Shown here: one piece after another, positions 1 to 9,200 of the stretch
Position numbering within the stretch: the first letter of the stretch is position 1
How the letters are laid out: every line of letters starts with the position of its first letter
Assembly (NCBI GenBank): GCA_035656655.1
Contig: DASRSE010000221.1
Location: 1 to 33,234, forward strand
Reading direction: 5' to 3'
DNA from: DASRSE01 sp035656655
GTDB taxonomy: Bacteria > Planctomycetota > Planctomycetia > Pirellulales > DASRSE01
DNA length: 33,234 nt
The notes under the pieces: model-generated
What the model saw: the letters and a program-made list of their open reading frames with translations, nothing else
What the model was told of the DNA's origin: nothing
Databases searched by the model: none
Program-made: the position numbers and the translations under genes

Positions 1-626
1 TTCTGTTCGGCCAACACTTGCTGCTGCGCATTGGCCAATTTGACTTGGGTGGCGAGCAATTCGTTTGAAATGGCGACCCCTTGGCCGACCCGGTTGCGGA
101 CGTCCTTCAAATGGCCTGTCAGGCTGGTCACGGTCGCTTTGGCCACGTCGACGTTGTGCCGAAAGTGCAAGACATCGGCATAGGCGCTGGCCACATTCAA
201 CTTGATTTCTTGCACGATCTGGTCGACCTCGGCCTGGGCGACGCACGTCTTGTCGCGGGCCGCCTCGATCGTCGAACGAATCCGCCCAAACGTATAGAGC
301 GGCTGGTTGACGAAAGCGACGCTGTTGACGCTGTCGCGCTGACTGGTCGGCACAATGGTCGAGCCGGGAATATTGGAATCGTAAGCTTGGATTTTATCGC
401 GGGCAGTATAGCCCACGCTGACCCCGGCATTGGGGCAGCGTTCGGCTTTGGCCGATGCCACGCCGCTTTGCGCCGCGGAGACCAGCGCATTGGCCGACTT
501 CAACCGCTGGTCGTTGGCCAGCGCCACCAGCCAAGCGCTATCCAAGCTTTCGCCGGGCGCGGGTCGACAAAACAGCGGCCAGATCAGCAGCGCCACCCAA
601 ACAAAACCACGTCGATGCACGCACAT
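1..626 (-). CDS. TolC-family outer membrane efflux protein, N-terminal part (runs off the left edge)
   Basis: I read this frame by hand on the minus strand; about 208 codons are visible and the C-terminus lies outside the window. It starts at ATG 626-624, preceded by a GAGAG ribosome site about 9 nt upstream. Residues 1-25 look like a signal peptide: basic HRR, then a hydrophobic core (FVWVALLIWPLF). The mature part has the TolC pattern: an ALANDQRLKSA start helix, an alanine-rich coiled segment, a conserved NQPLYTFGRI beta-strand stretch, then a long helix ending in LLATQVKLANAQQQVLAEQ. TolC proteins form trimeric outer-membrane/periplasmic channels for RND, ABC or MFS pumps. No pump genes are visible, so the substrate is unknown. 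It is transcribed away from the lipid cluster, so a role in exporting the cluster product is only a guess. Confidence 0.85.
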   Translation of the reverse strand, partial: MCVHRRGFVWVALLIWPLFCRPAPGESLDSAWLVALANDQRLKSANALVSAAQSGVASAKAERCPNAGVSVGYTARDKIQAYDSNIPGSTIVPTSQRDSVNSVAFVNQPLYTFGRIRSTIEAARDKTCVAQAEVDQIVQEIKLNVASAYADVLHFRHNVDVAKATVTSLTGHLKDVRNRVGQGVAISNELLATQVKLANAQQQVLAEQ

Positions 627-991
627 GGGCAAAGCTCTCGGAACCGAAACGGGAAAGTTTGCAACGCAGAAAATGGGGCGTCTCGCGCCGCTTCAATCTC
701 GGGATATGACCGTTTTGCGGCTCTCGCCGCTTATGACGTTCTTGTTCTTAAATTCGGCGGTTCTAATTGCAAAGGCGAAAATTATGGCTTTTCGTCGTAC
801 AACCCATAAGCCCGCTAGGACGCTGTCATTCGGCACGATTGGAATAAGAGGCGCTTTTGCGCATTCCCGCCGCTGCGAATTCCGGTGTAATCGCTATTAT
901 TGAAACGGTCCGCAGGGCCCGAGCAATCGGGCGGCCGCCAGGGCGACGGCGCGAGTTTAGAATCGCGAAGTTTTAGGGCAGCGTGGCACGC
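627..991. other. Intergenic region upstream of the TolC-family gene
   Basis: This stretch lies between the TPR stop and the TolC-family start, both on the minus strand. Open frames here lack protein-like composition. The AT-richer part, about 720-800, probably carries the promoter for the TolC-family gene, but I see no convincing -35/-10 pair. No terminator with a T-run is visible after the TPR gene. Confidence 0.4.
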
Positions 992-1903
992 CTACCGCGC
1001 CGCCTCTTCGACCAAGCGCTGTTCCGCGACGATCAACAGGTCGCTCGCCTCGACCAATTGTGCGTCAATCTCGAGCGCCCCCTTGAGAATCACGACGGCT
1101 TCTGCCGCGCGGCGCTGTTGGAGCAGCAACTCAGCCAATTGCAAATGCGATTGGATGTGGTTTGAGGCGGCGCCGATCGCCCCCTGATAGGCCGCGATCG
1201 CCTCGTCGTCACGGCCAAGTTGCGTATACAGCCTCCCTAGTTGATAGAGGGGCTGCGGCTTGCCGTGGAAAGCGCGGCACGCCGCGTGGCACTCGTCCAG
1301 CGCCTCATCGAAGCGGCCTAACCCTGCGAGCAACTCAATCAAAGAGAGCCGCGCATTGACGTCCAGCAAGTTGATCTCGAGCGCCGCCAAAGCGGTCTCC
1401 GTGGCCTCTTCGACTCGACCGGCGCGCTGCAACAGACTCCCCAGCCGCAGATGGGCCAGTTCAAAGCCAGGGTCCAACTCGGCCGCGCGCTGCGCCGCCG
1501 CCAGAGCCGCGGCGGGGTTGTCCGCGGTGGTCGATTTCAGGAACCACGCTTTGGCGTTGGTCGGATCGAGCGCGAGCGCGCGCGACACGGCTGCTTGCGC
1601 TTCGCTCACTTGCCCCAAATCGAACTTCAAATTAGCCAAGGAAAGCCACGCGTCCGGGCGCCGGTCGTCGAGCCGCACCGCGGCCTCGAGCAGCTCGAGC
1701 GCCTCGGCCGTTTGAGTCGACTGTTGGACGACCAGCCCTTTGATGAAATGGCCGATCGACAACTGCGGAGCGTGCGCGAGAATCTTGTCGACTTCCTCGA
1801 TGGCTTCGGGAAATCGGCCGGCGATAAACAAACTCCGCGCCAGCAGAAAATGCCCCGTCTCGATCGGACCGAGAATCTCAGCGGAATCGGCGGAGGAACT
1901 CAC
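992..1903 (-). CDS. TPR-repeat protein, 303 aa
   Basis: I chose the GTG start at 1903-1901 because it overlaps the TGA of the upstream sulfotransferase gene (GTGA) and because TPR sequence begins soon after it. The frame is open further upstream, but that part lies inside the sulfotransferase gene and is not protein-like. The protein is nearly all 34-residue helical hairpins with TPR signatures such as GHFLLARSLFIAGRFPEAIE, AWLSLANLKFDLGQVSEA, LSLIELLAGLGRFDEAL, LYQLGRLYTQLGRDDEAIAAYQ and AEQRLVEEAAR at the end, about eight repeats. There is no signal peptide or membrane segment. TPR domains are protein-binding scaffolds. Fused TPR-sulfotransferase proteins are common, so this and its neighbour probably work as a split pair. 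Confidence 0.8.
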   Translation of the reverse strand: MSSSADSAEILGPIETGHFLLARSLFIAGRFPEAIEEVDKILAHAPQLSIGHFIKGLVVQQSTQTAEALELLEAAVRLDDRRPDAWLSLANLKFDLGQVSEAQAAVSRALALDPTNAKAWFLKSTTADNPAAALAAAQRAAELDPGFELAHLRLGSLLQRAGRVEEATETALAALEINLLDVNARLSLIELLAGLGRFDEALDECHAACRAFHGKPQPLYQLGRLYTQLGRDDEAIAAYQGAIGAASNHIQSHLQLAELLLQQRRAAEAVVILKGALEIDAQLVEASDLLIVAEQRLVEEAAR

Positions 1904-2505
1904 GTCGTTGCCTTGGGCTGGGCAACGGCGCCGCCGCGATTGCGATATAAGTTCACATCGACAATTTGACACATCCGAGCGGCATTCAACCCACCCCCCA
2001 AAAACTCGACGATTTGGGCGACAGGTTCGGCGGGGGCGCTCACGACTTTTCGATAGTCCACGTCCAACGATCGCATGTTGACTTGCCGCGCGAGCCACTT
2101 TTCAAACCGCGCGACGTCGGCTCGAAAGAGCGCCGCCATCTCGTCGTCCGGCGCGTGGTCAACGCGCCCGTCGCGATCCAGCATTTTTCGCTGCGAGATC
2201 AGCACTTCGTGGATGTCACGGCGCATGAAGAGCAAGCAATATTCATAGTTTGGCGGCAGATCGTAAACCAAGCGGTAGACCATTTTGACGGCTTTGCCGA
2301 CCGCTTGCGCCAGCCAAGAAGAATCTTGTTTCGTCTGCTTCGCCGGCTCGAATTCATAATATCCGCCGGGATTGTCCTCGTTCGACTGGCGAATGTGGTC
2401 GGTCAGGACCGGCAGGCCCCCGGCCTCCAGCATCCGCATCATCATCGAGGTGCCGGACCGCGGCAGGCCACAAACAATCGTCACGCGCGGTAGAGATTTC
2501 TGCAT
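1900..2505 (-). CDS. Sulfotransferase-family protein, 201 aa
   Basis: The N-terminus has the 5'-phosphosulfate-binding loop of PAPS-dependent sulfotransferases (GLPRSGTSMMMRML, residues about 13-26). A second family element, YCLLFMRRDIHEVLISQRKM in the middle, resembles the 3'-phosphate-binding strand and helix with its Arg and Ser. The family moves a sulfuryl group from PAPS to hydroxyls or amines on small molecules, glycans or tyrosines. At 201 aa it is shorter than most family members (about 250-350 aa), and the C-terminal acceptor-binding part is reduced. There is no signal peptide. It is first in a two-gene operon with the TPR gene (4-bp overlap). No clear Shine-Dalgarno precedes the ATG at 2505. 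It is divergent from the lipid synthase cluster, so it could modify that product, but nothing in the sequence proves this. Confidence 0.75.
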   Translation of the reverse strand: MQKSLPRVTIVCGLPRSGTSMMMRMLEAGGLPVLTDHIRQSNEDNPGGYYEFEPAKQTKQDSSWLAQAVGKAVKMVYRLVYDLPPNYEYCLLFMRRDIHEVLISQRKMLDRDGRVDHAPDDEMAALFRADVARFEKWLARQVNMRSLDVDYRKVVSAPAEPVAQIVEFLGGGLNAARMCQIVDVNLYRNRGGAVAQPKATT

Positions 2506-2574
2506 CGGCTGAAAAAAACTTCGAGTAAAAATCCTGGCCAGATCGCGCGAGTTCTGCCTTCGCCCCAGTTATGT

Positions 2575-2603
2575 ATTCTGCTTGGAGGCACCCTGCTCGT
2601 CAA
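2575..2603 (-). promoter_or_regulatory. Candidate sigma70-type promoter for the sulfotransferase operon
   Basis: Read on the minus strand, TTGACG (2603-2598) is followed after 17 bp by CAGAAT (2580-2575). Five and four bases respectively match the sigma70 consensus. Transcription would start near 2568, about 60 nt before the ATG at 2505. The -35 lies inside an inverted repeat. This was matched by eye only. Confidence 0.4.
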
Positions 2604-2626
2604 TTGAGTCGCGCGGCTCAACGAGC
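2595..2626. repeat. Imperfect inverted repeat over the minus-strand -35 box
   Basis: GCTCG (2595-2599) and TTGAG (2604-2608) pair with CTCAA (2617-2621) and CGAGC (2622-2626). This gives a 10-bp interrupted dyad with a 4-nt bulge (TCAA) on the left arm and an 8-nt centre. It overlaps the proposed -35 element, so it could be an operator or a transcript hairpin. Confidence 0.4.
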
Positions 2627-2796
2627 AAATGCGCGGCCACAAAACGTGGTGAAATCGCGATGCGGTTTTGATTTGTGTTTCATTTTTGAAACATCCAATA
2701 CCAGAGGATTTAGCTGCGTTTTTGCGGGTAATTCGAGACCAAACCACCCAATGGAACTATATCATTCTTGCCGCTCATAACGAATAGTTGAGTCTG

Positions 2797-2817
2797 CCGA
2801 GAAGCACCCCTTCTCGG
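2797..2817. repeat. Perfect 8-bp hairpin in the divergent intergenic region
   Basis: CCGAGAAG (2797-2804) and CTTCTCGG (2810-2817) are perfect complements around a 5-nt loop. No T-run follows on either strand, so it is not a typical intrinsic terminator. It lies between the two divergent candidate promoters. Confidence 0.5.
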
Positions 2818-3046
2818 TTCCCACCAGTTGCCCAAACGGGACCTTGGACGACTCCGCCTCCGCGAGTGGATTGCCTCCATTTCATTTTCCCATTGGATTC
2901 TTCCGTAACAGTTCGATGCGGAAAAATTGTCGAGAATCGCGCGCTGACGTGTTTGGCCGCGGCAGCGCATGTTGGTTCAGTTGCCCAGCAAAGCAGCAGA
3001 CAACGCGAGTTCTTTTGGCAACGAAATCAAGAGAGATGTAGCGAAC

Positions 3047-3079
3047 TTGCGGCTTTCCGCTCTGTAACTATAGTAGTTA
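3047..3079 (+). promoter_or_regulatory. Candidate promoter with operator-like inverted repeat for the synthase operon
   Basis: TTGCGG (3047-3052) is followed after 16 bp by TATAGT (3069-3074), five of six bases matching the -10 consensus. The -10 lies inside a perfect inverted repeat, TAACTA-tag-TAGTTA (3065-3079). Transcription from here would leave a leader of about 127 nt before the GTG start at 3208. A dyad centred on the -10 is where a repressor would act. No regulator gene is visible in the cluster. Confidence 0.4.
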
Positions 3080-3193
3080 GGAATCTCGCGCCAAATTGAA
3101 AATATTCGCGGAGAAAGACGGCGTTTTGAGTAGATGGCACGCAATCTGCTTAAACGGGTCGGCACCGCGCATCGGAGCACGGTTCCAGAGGTT

Positions 3194-3200
3194 GGGAGAG
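3194..3200 (+). promoter_or_regulatory. Ribosome binding site that decides the GTG start of the large synthase
   Basis: GGGAGAG ends 7 nt before GTG at 3208-3210. It supports GTG as the start; no other candidate start nearby has a comparable site. Confidence 0.55.
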
Positions 3201-3207
3201 CCTATTC

Positions 3208-6200
3208 GTGAGTGAAAATATCGAACCATCATCCAACATCGCCCCGCGTCTCGAGGTCTTTGTCGCCTCGTTGCCAGGGCATTTCGAGCTCGGCTTGCCG
3301 TTGGCCGCCAGTCGCGCCGGCGCGGTGGGTCTGCTCGACTTGCGTTATCTTGAGGATGCCGATTGCGCGCGGCAAATCGTCGCGGAGTTTCAACAATCGA
3401 CCCAGGGACGCGGAGGCTTGATCCTCTCTGCCCCGCTGAATGCCGCAGCGCAAGCGGCGCTCGCGGCCGCGGATGAATTTGGGACGATCGTTCTCACCAG
3501 CGCGTCGGAGTTGGAATTGCGCGCGGCGATCGACGCTTGTCGCGGCGCGGCGCGGCGCCTCGGCCTGATCGTGTATGCCAAAGCCGAAGCGGCCTGGGGC
3601 GAAGCGGCCAGCGTCGATTTTCTCATCGCCAAAGGACACGAATCCGCCGGCGAGGTTGGCGAAGAAACCACCTTCGTCTTGGTCCAAGGAATTCGCGCCT
3701 GCTGCGCGTTGCCGCTCGTCGCCTGGGGCGGCATCAGTTGGAACACGGCCGCCGCGGTCGCCGTCGCGGGCTGCGCGGGGGTGGTCCTTGATTGGCAATT
3801 GGCCTTGCTGCGCGAGTCGCCGATCAAAGAGAGTTTTCGCCGCCGTCTGAAAGTCATGGACGGCAGCGAGGTCGTCACGCTGGCTGCGAAAAAAGGGCGC
3901 TACTTGCGGTGCTATCACCAGCCGGGACTAACCGCCAAAGCCCAACTCGAAGCGGACGCGGAGAACACGCCCACGGAATGCGCCCGGAGCGGTGAATCGC
4001 GGATTGCGGAACTGCTGCGCGAAGCGCGCGACACCGATCGGCTCTGGTTGGTGGGTCAGGACGCTGTCTTTGCCGCCGATTGGGCGCAGGCTGCCCCGAG
4101 CGTCGGGCGCGCGTTGCCGTTGCTGCAAGCCCGCATTGAAACACAAATTGCCGCCGCGCGCGCCGCGCGGGCCTTGGCCGAGGAGGGTCCGCTCGCGCAG
4201 TCGCATCGAACTCGCTTTCCGATCGTGCAAGGACCGATGACGCGAGTCAGCGACGTCCCGGAGTTTTGTCAGGCGGTGCGCAAAAACGGCGCGCTTCCCT
4301 TTTTGGCGCTGGCCCTGATGGAAGAAGCGCCGGTCCGCAAGCTGCTCCAGCGCACGCAAGAACTGGTCGGCGAGGGCTCGTGGGGAGTCGGGATTTTGGG
4401 CTTTGTGCCGCAAGAAATTCGCGCTCAGCAGTGGGCCGCAATTCGCGAGACGCGGCCTCCCTTTGCCATCATCGCCGGCGGCCGCCCCGATCAGGCCGCG
4501 ACCTTTGAAGCCGCCGGCATCGCGACCTATCTGCATGTCCCCTCGCCCGGCATGCTACAAATGTTCTTAAGCGAAGGCGCCCGCCGGTTCGTGTTTGAAG
4601 GCCGCGAATGCGGCGGACACGTCGGCCCGCGCACGAGCTTCGTGCTGTGGGAAACCATGATTCGCGTCTTGTGCGGCGCCGGCCTCAGCGCGGAAGAAGC
4701 TGCCCGCGTGCACGTCCTCTTCGCCGGAGGAATTCACGACGGGCTCAGCGCGGCGATGGTTTCCGTGCTGGCCCAGCCGCTGGTCGAGCGCGGGATGAAG
4801 ATCGGCGCCTTGCTCGGCACCGCCTATCTCTTCACCGAAGAAGCCGTCGCGACCGGGGCGATTGTTCCCGGCTTTCAAGAAGTCGCCGTCGAAGCGGCCG
4901 GCACCGTCGTCGTGGAAATGGGGCCAGGCCATGCGATTCGCTGCGCCGGGACGGAGTTCGTCGAGCTTTTTGACAGCGAAAAGCGGCGTCTCTTCGCGGA
5001 ACAGCGGCCGCACGAAGAGCTGCGAAATGAGCTTGAGCATTTCAATCTTGGTCGCTTGCGCGTGGCGGCAAAAGGGGTCAACCGCAGCGGTCCAGCCGGC
5101 GCCTTGAGCGAAGTCGACCAGGCCGAACAGCGCGCCCAAGGGATGTTCATGCTGGGCCAAGTCACGGCACTCCGCGCGGCGACCTGCACCTTGCTCGAAT
5201 TGCACGAAGAAGTCTCGCACGGCGCCGTCCGCGAACTTGAGGCGTGGGGCTCGATCGAGGAGCTTGTCGCGCCGCAGATTCCGCCGCGGCCGCTGGATAT
5301 TGCGATTGTCGGCATGTCGTGCTTATTGCCTGGCGCGACCGATGTCGCGACGTTTTGGGAGAACGTGCTCAGCAAGCACGACCCGATCGGAGAGATTCCA
5401 CCGGACCGCTTTGAAATTGATCGCTGGTTCGATGCCAATCGCCGCGCCCGCGATAAAATTTACAGCCGATGGGGAGGGTTCGTCCCTGAAGTTCCCTTTG
5501 ATCCCTTAAAGTACGGAATCCCGCCCGCTTCGCTTAAAAGCATCGAGCCGATGCAACTGCTGGCGCTGGAATTGGTCGATCAAGCGCTGCGCGATGCCGG
5601 CTATGACAAAACCAACCCGCACCGCGAGCGGACCAGCGTCATTCTCGGCATTGGCGGCGGCGCGGGCGAACTCGGCACGCAGTACGCGTTTCGGGCGATG
5701 GTGCCCGGAATCATCGACAATCCGGACGAATCGGTGTGGGGTCAACTGCCGGAATGGACCGAGGACAGCTTCGCGGGAATTCTGTTCAACGTCGTGGCGG
5801 GAAGGGCTTGCAATCGCTTTGATTTTGGCGGCACGAACTGCACCATCGACGCCGCGTGCGCGTCGTCGCTCTCGGCGATTTATTGGGCCTGTCATGAATT
5901 AGCTTCGGGAGCCTGCGATCTGGCGATTAGCGGCGGTTGCGACACCATGCAAAGCGCCTTTGGATACTTGTGCTTTGGCACGGCCGGCGCCTTGTCGCCA
6001 CGCGGCCGCGCGCGCGTGTTCGACGCCGGCGCCGACGGAATCGTCATTAGCGAAGGACACGCCGCCTTGGTCTTGAAACGGCGGGCCGACGCCGAGCGCG
6101 ACGGCGACAAGATCTATGCAGTCATTCGCGCCGTCGCCGCCGGTTCCGACGGCCGCAGCAAAGGGCTAGCCACGCCCCGCGTCGAAGGCCAATTGCGAAC

Positions 6201-9200
6201 GCTCCGACGCGCCTATCACGATGCGGGCGTCAGTCCCGCCTCCGTCCAGCTCTTCGAGGCGCACGGCACCGGCACGGCGGTCGGCGATCAGACCGAGGGT
6301 CAGGCGCTCAGCGAACTGCTGCGCGCGGCCGAGGCCGCGCCGCAAAGCACCGCCCTCGGCAGCATCAAGTCGATGATCGGCCATACGAAATGCGCGGCGG
6401 GCGCCGTCGGCATGATCAAGGCGGCCCTCGCCTTGCACCACCGGCTCCTGCCGCCCACGCTACACGTCGAGCGGCCTAATCCGAAGGCCGGACTCCTCGG
6501 CGGCCCACTGTTTGTCAACAACGAGACGCGGCCTTGGTTGGCCGGGGTAGAACCGCGGCGGGCGGGCGTTTCCTCCTTCGGGTTTGGCGGCACGAATTTC
6601 CACGTTGTGCTGGAAGAATACCGCGCGGCGCCGCAAACGCGGCCCCTCGTGGCGCGCGACGCGCGATCCTGCGAGCTGTTCGAAATCCGCGCGGAAAATC
6701 GCGCCGCCATCGCGGCCGCCGTGAATAGCTTCTCGCAAGAAGTCGCCGCGGTCAGCGCCGCCGTCTTGCCGCGCGGCTTGAGCCGGCTGGCGCTCACGCG
6801 GCATCTGCGCAATCAAAAGTCGAGCCCGCGGACCCGCGCCGCCTTCGTAGCTGGCGACCTGACCGAGTTGCAAACCCAGATCGCCGGATTTCTCGCCGCC
6901 GTCGATTCTGCGGGAAACGTGCACGGCAAGTTGCCGGCCGGCGTGTATTACACCGCGGCGCCGCTGGCCGCACCAGATTCCGTGGCGTTTCTTTTTCCGG
7001 GCCAAGGTTCGCAGTTCCCCGGAATGCTGCGCGAGTTGGCGGTGGAATTTCCGGAGGTCGCGGCCAGTTTCGAGCGGGCCGACGCCGCGCTGCTGCCGCG
7101 GCTCGGCGAACGACTGAGCAAATTCATTATCACTCCGCCGGCTTATCTCGATGCGGATCAGAAGCCGCTCGTCGAGCGGCTCAAAGCGACGCGGATTGCC
7201 CAGCCGGCGCTGGGGGCGGCCGGGATCGGCGTCCTCCGTTTGCTGCAAGCTTTTGCCCTTGAGCCGGCCCTGACCGGCGGCCACAGCTTCGGTGAATTGG
7301 TAGCTTTGTGCGCCGCGGGAAGCTTGTCCGAAACCGATTTGTTTCAATTAGCGGCCGCGCGCGGCCAGGCCATGCACCGCGAAACGAACCGGGGCGAGGC
7401 GGGACAAATGCTCGCGGTCAGCGCCGACGCGCAAACCGTTCGCGACGAACTGCAGCCGGTCGCGGAAGTCTGGGTCGCGAATCTCAACGGCCCGCGCCAG
7501 ACCGTGATCAGCGGTTCGGCTGCCGGAATTGCCGCGGCCCAAGCCCGCTTTGAAGCGGCCCATATTGCCACGCGTCAACTGCCGGTCGCGGCGGCCTTTC
7601 ATAGCCCGTTCATGACCGAGCCTCGCGAAAGATTTGAGCGTGTCTTAGCCGAGACGCCGTTTGCGCCTCCGCGGCTGCCGGTATTTGGCAATGTGTCGGC
7701 GGCCGCGTATGGCGCCGATCCGCGGCAGATTCGCGAGGCGCTCGCGCAGCAGTTGATCTCCGAAGTTCGTTTCGTGGAAGAGATCGAAGCGATGTATCAG
7801 CGCGGCGCCAGAATTTTTGTCGAAGTCGGTCCGAAGGGAGTGTTGACGGCGCTGGTGCGAGAAATCCTGGGCGACCGGCCCCACGCGGCGATTGCCACCC
7901 AACCCAGCAGCGAAGCTGGGCGGCGCGAGTTTTTGCAAGCCTTGGCTCAACTCGCCGCCCACGGGGTCGATGTTCAATTCGACCGCCTCTACGAAGATCG
8001 AACGCTCGAGCCGATCCAGCGCAATGGCTCAGCGCTAGCAGCGCCCGCCGCCTATCCGGCCCATGCATGGCTCTTGAATGGCGCCTATTGCCGGCCCGCG
8101 ACCGAACCGAAACGAACCTTGGTTCCGCGGGCGACGCTTGGATCGCCGGCGGCGGCTCCTCTTCCTTTTCGCCTCGACGAGAGAGACTCAAATCGCATGC
8201 GATCTCCGCTCGAACCTTCGCACGGCGCGCCTCCGACATCGCCACCGCCACCGTCGTCCAGCCAATCAGTGCCAAGTCAACCGCTGCCAAGTCAACCGCT
8301 GCCAAACCCTTCGTCGTCCCATCCGCTCTCCTCCGGTCCGCCGCCGGAAAGCGCGCCGCGGCTGCCCGTCGAGCGTTTTGCCTCGGGCCAAGTTCCGCCA
8401 GAGGCGAGCGGTTCGGCCCTTGATGCGCAAGCGTACGCCGCCTTTCAGGAAACGATGCGCCAGTTCTTATTGACCCAAGAGACGGTGCTCGAGCAGTTGT
8501 TCCGCGGCCCGGACCATTCTGCGCCGCCGGAGCGGAGTGACGTTTGGCCGTCTTCGCTGGGGTTGTCGCACCGCCCGTCCTTTGCTCCGCCTGCACCGGT
8601 CGTCCCGCATCCGCAGCACACCACGAACGGCGCCGAGTACGCGTTCGTGAGCCGGGTTGCGTCTGAACCATCGGCGGCCGCAACGCCCCTCGCTTCGGCA
8701 GGGGCGGAATTCGCGATTTCTGCAATCACGACGGACGGCGCTGCGGCGGCGGACCTCCAACCGGCTGCGTCGGCCGAGCCACCCCACGCAACGGCCGCGC
8801 CGTCGCAAGCCGAAACGCGCGACACGCATCCGCGCGCCGTCAATTCTCGCGCCGCTGCGGCGCCGGTCGATCCGCCCGCGCTCGCCAACCGCTTGATCGA
8901 GGTCGTGGCGGACCGGACCGGTTATCCGGTCGAAATGCTCAACCTCGACACCAATTTGGAGGGCGAGCTCGGCATCGATTCGATCAAGCGCGTGGAGATC
9001 ATCGCCGCGTTTCGCCGCGACGTTCTGCCACAGTCGCAAGAGCCGCCGGCGGAATTTATGGAGCGGCTCACGGCGGCCAAAACGCTCCGCGCCATTGTCG
9101 ACATCGTGACGGAGATGCTAGGCGGGTCCGCAGCGCCCGCTGCGCACACCTCCGCGGCGCCCCTCTCGGAACCGGGCGAGCCGGCGGCAGGCGCCAATTC

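Larger units (their letters stand above)
2506..3207. other. 702-bp divergent intergenic region between sulfotransferase and synthase genes
   Basis: It is AT-richer than its flanks and has no open frame with protein-like composition on either strand. It contains candidate promoters on both strands, two inverted repeats overlapping them, and one free-standing hairpin, listed separately. It is long for this compact locus and is the likely control point for the synthase operon. Confidence 0.6.

Noticed and set aside
81..809. Open frame of 242 codons on the plus strand at the left edge
   Set aside because: The minus strand here encodes a clear TolC-family protein; the plus frame has no recognisable domain.
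6460..7347. Open frame of 295 codons on the minus strand inside the KS-AT region
   Set aside because: It is a shadow of the synthase reading frame, with no start signal and no protein-like motif.
8272..8310. CRISPR-like repeat array
   Set aside because: The repeats are 15 bp, directly adjacent without spacers and in frame within a coding linker, so this is a coding minisatellite.
7610..8725. Long open frame (371 codons) on the minus strand opposite the first synthase
   Set aside because: It is Arg/Pro/Ala-rich with no domain, lies entirely inside the synthase gene, and is explained by high third-position GC of the plus-strand gene.
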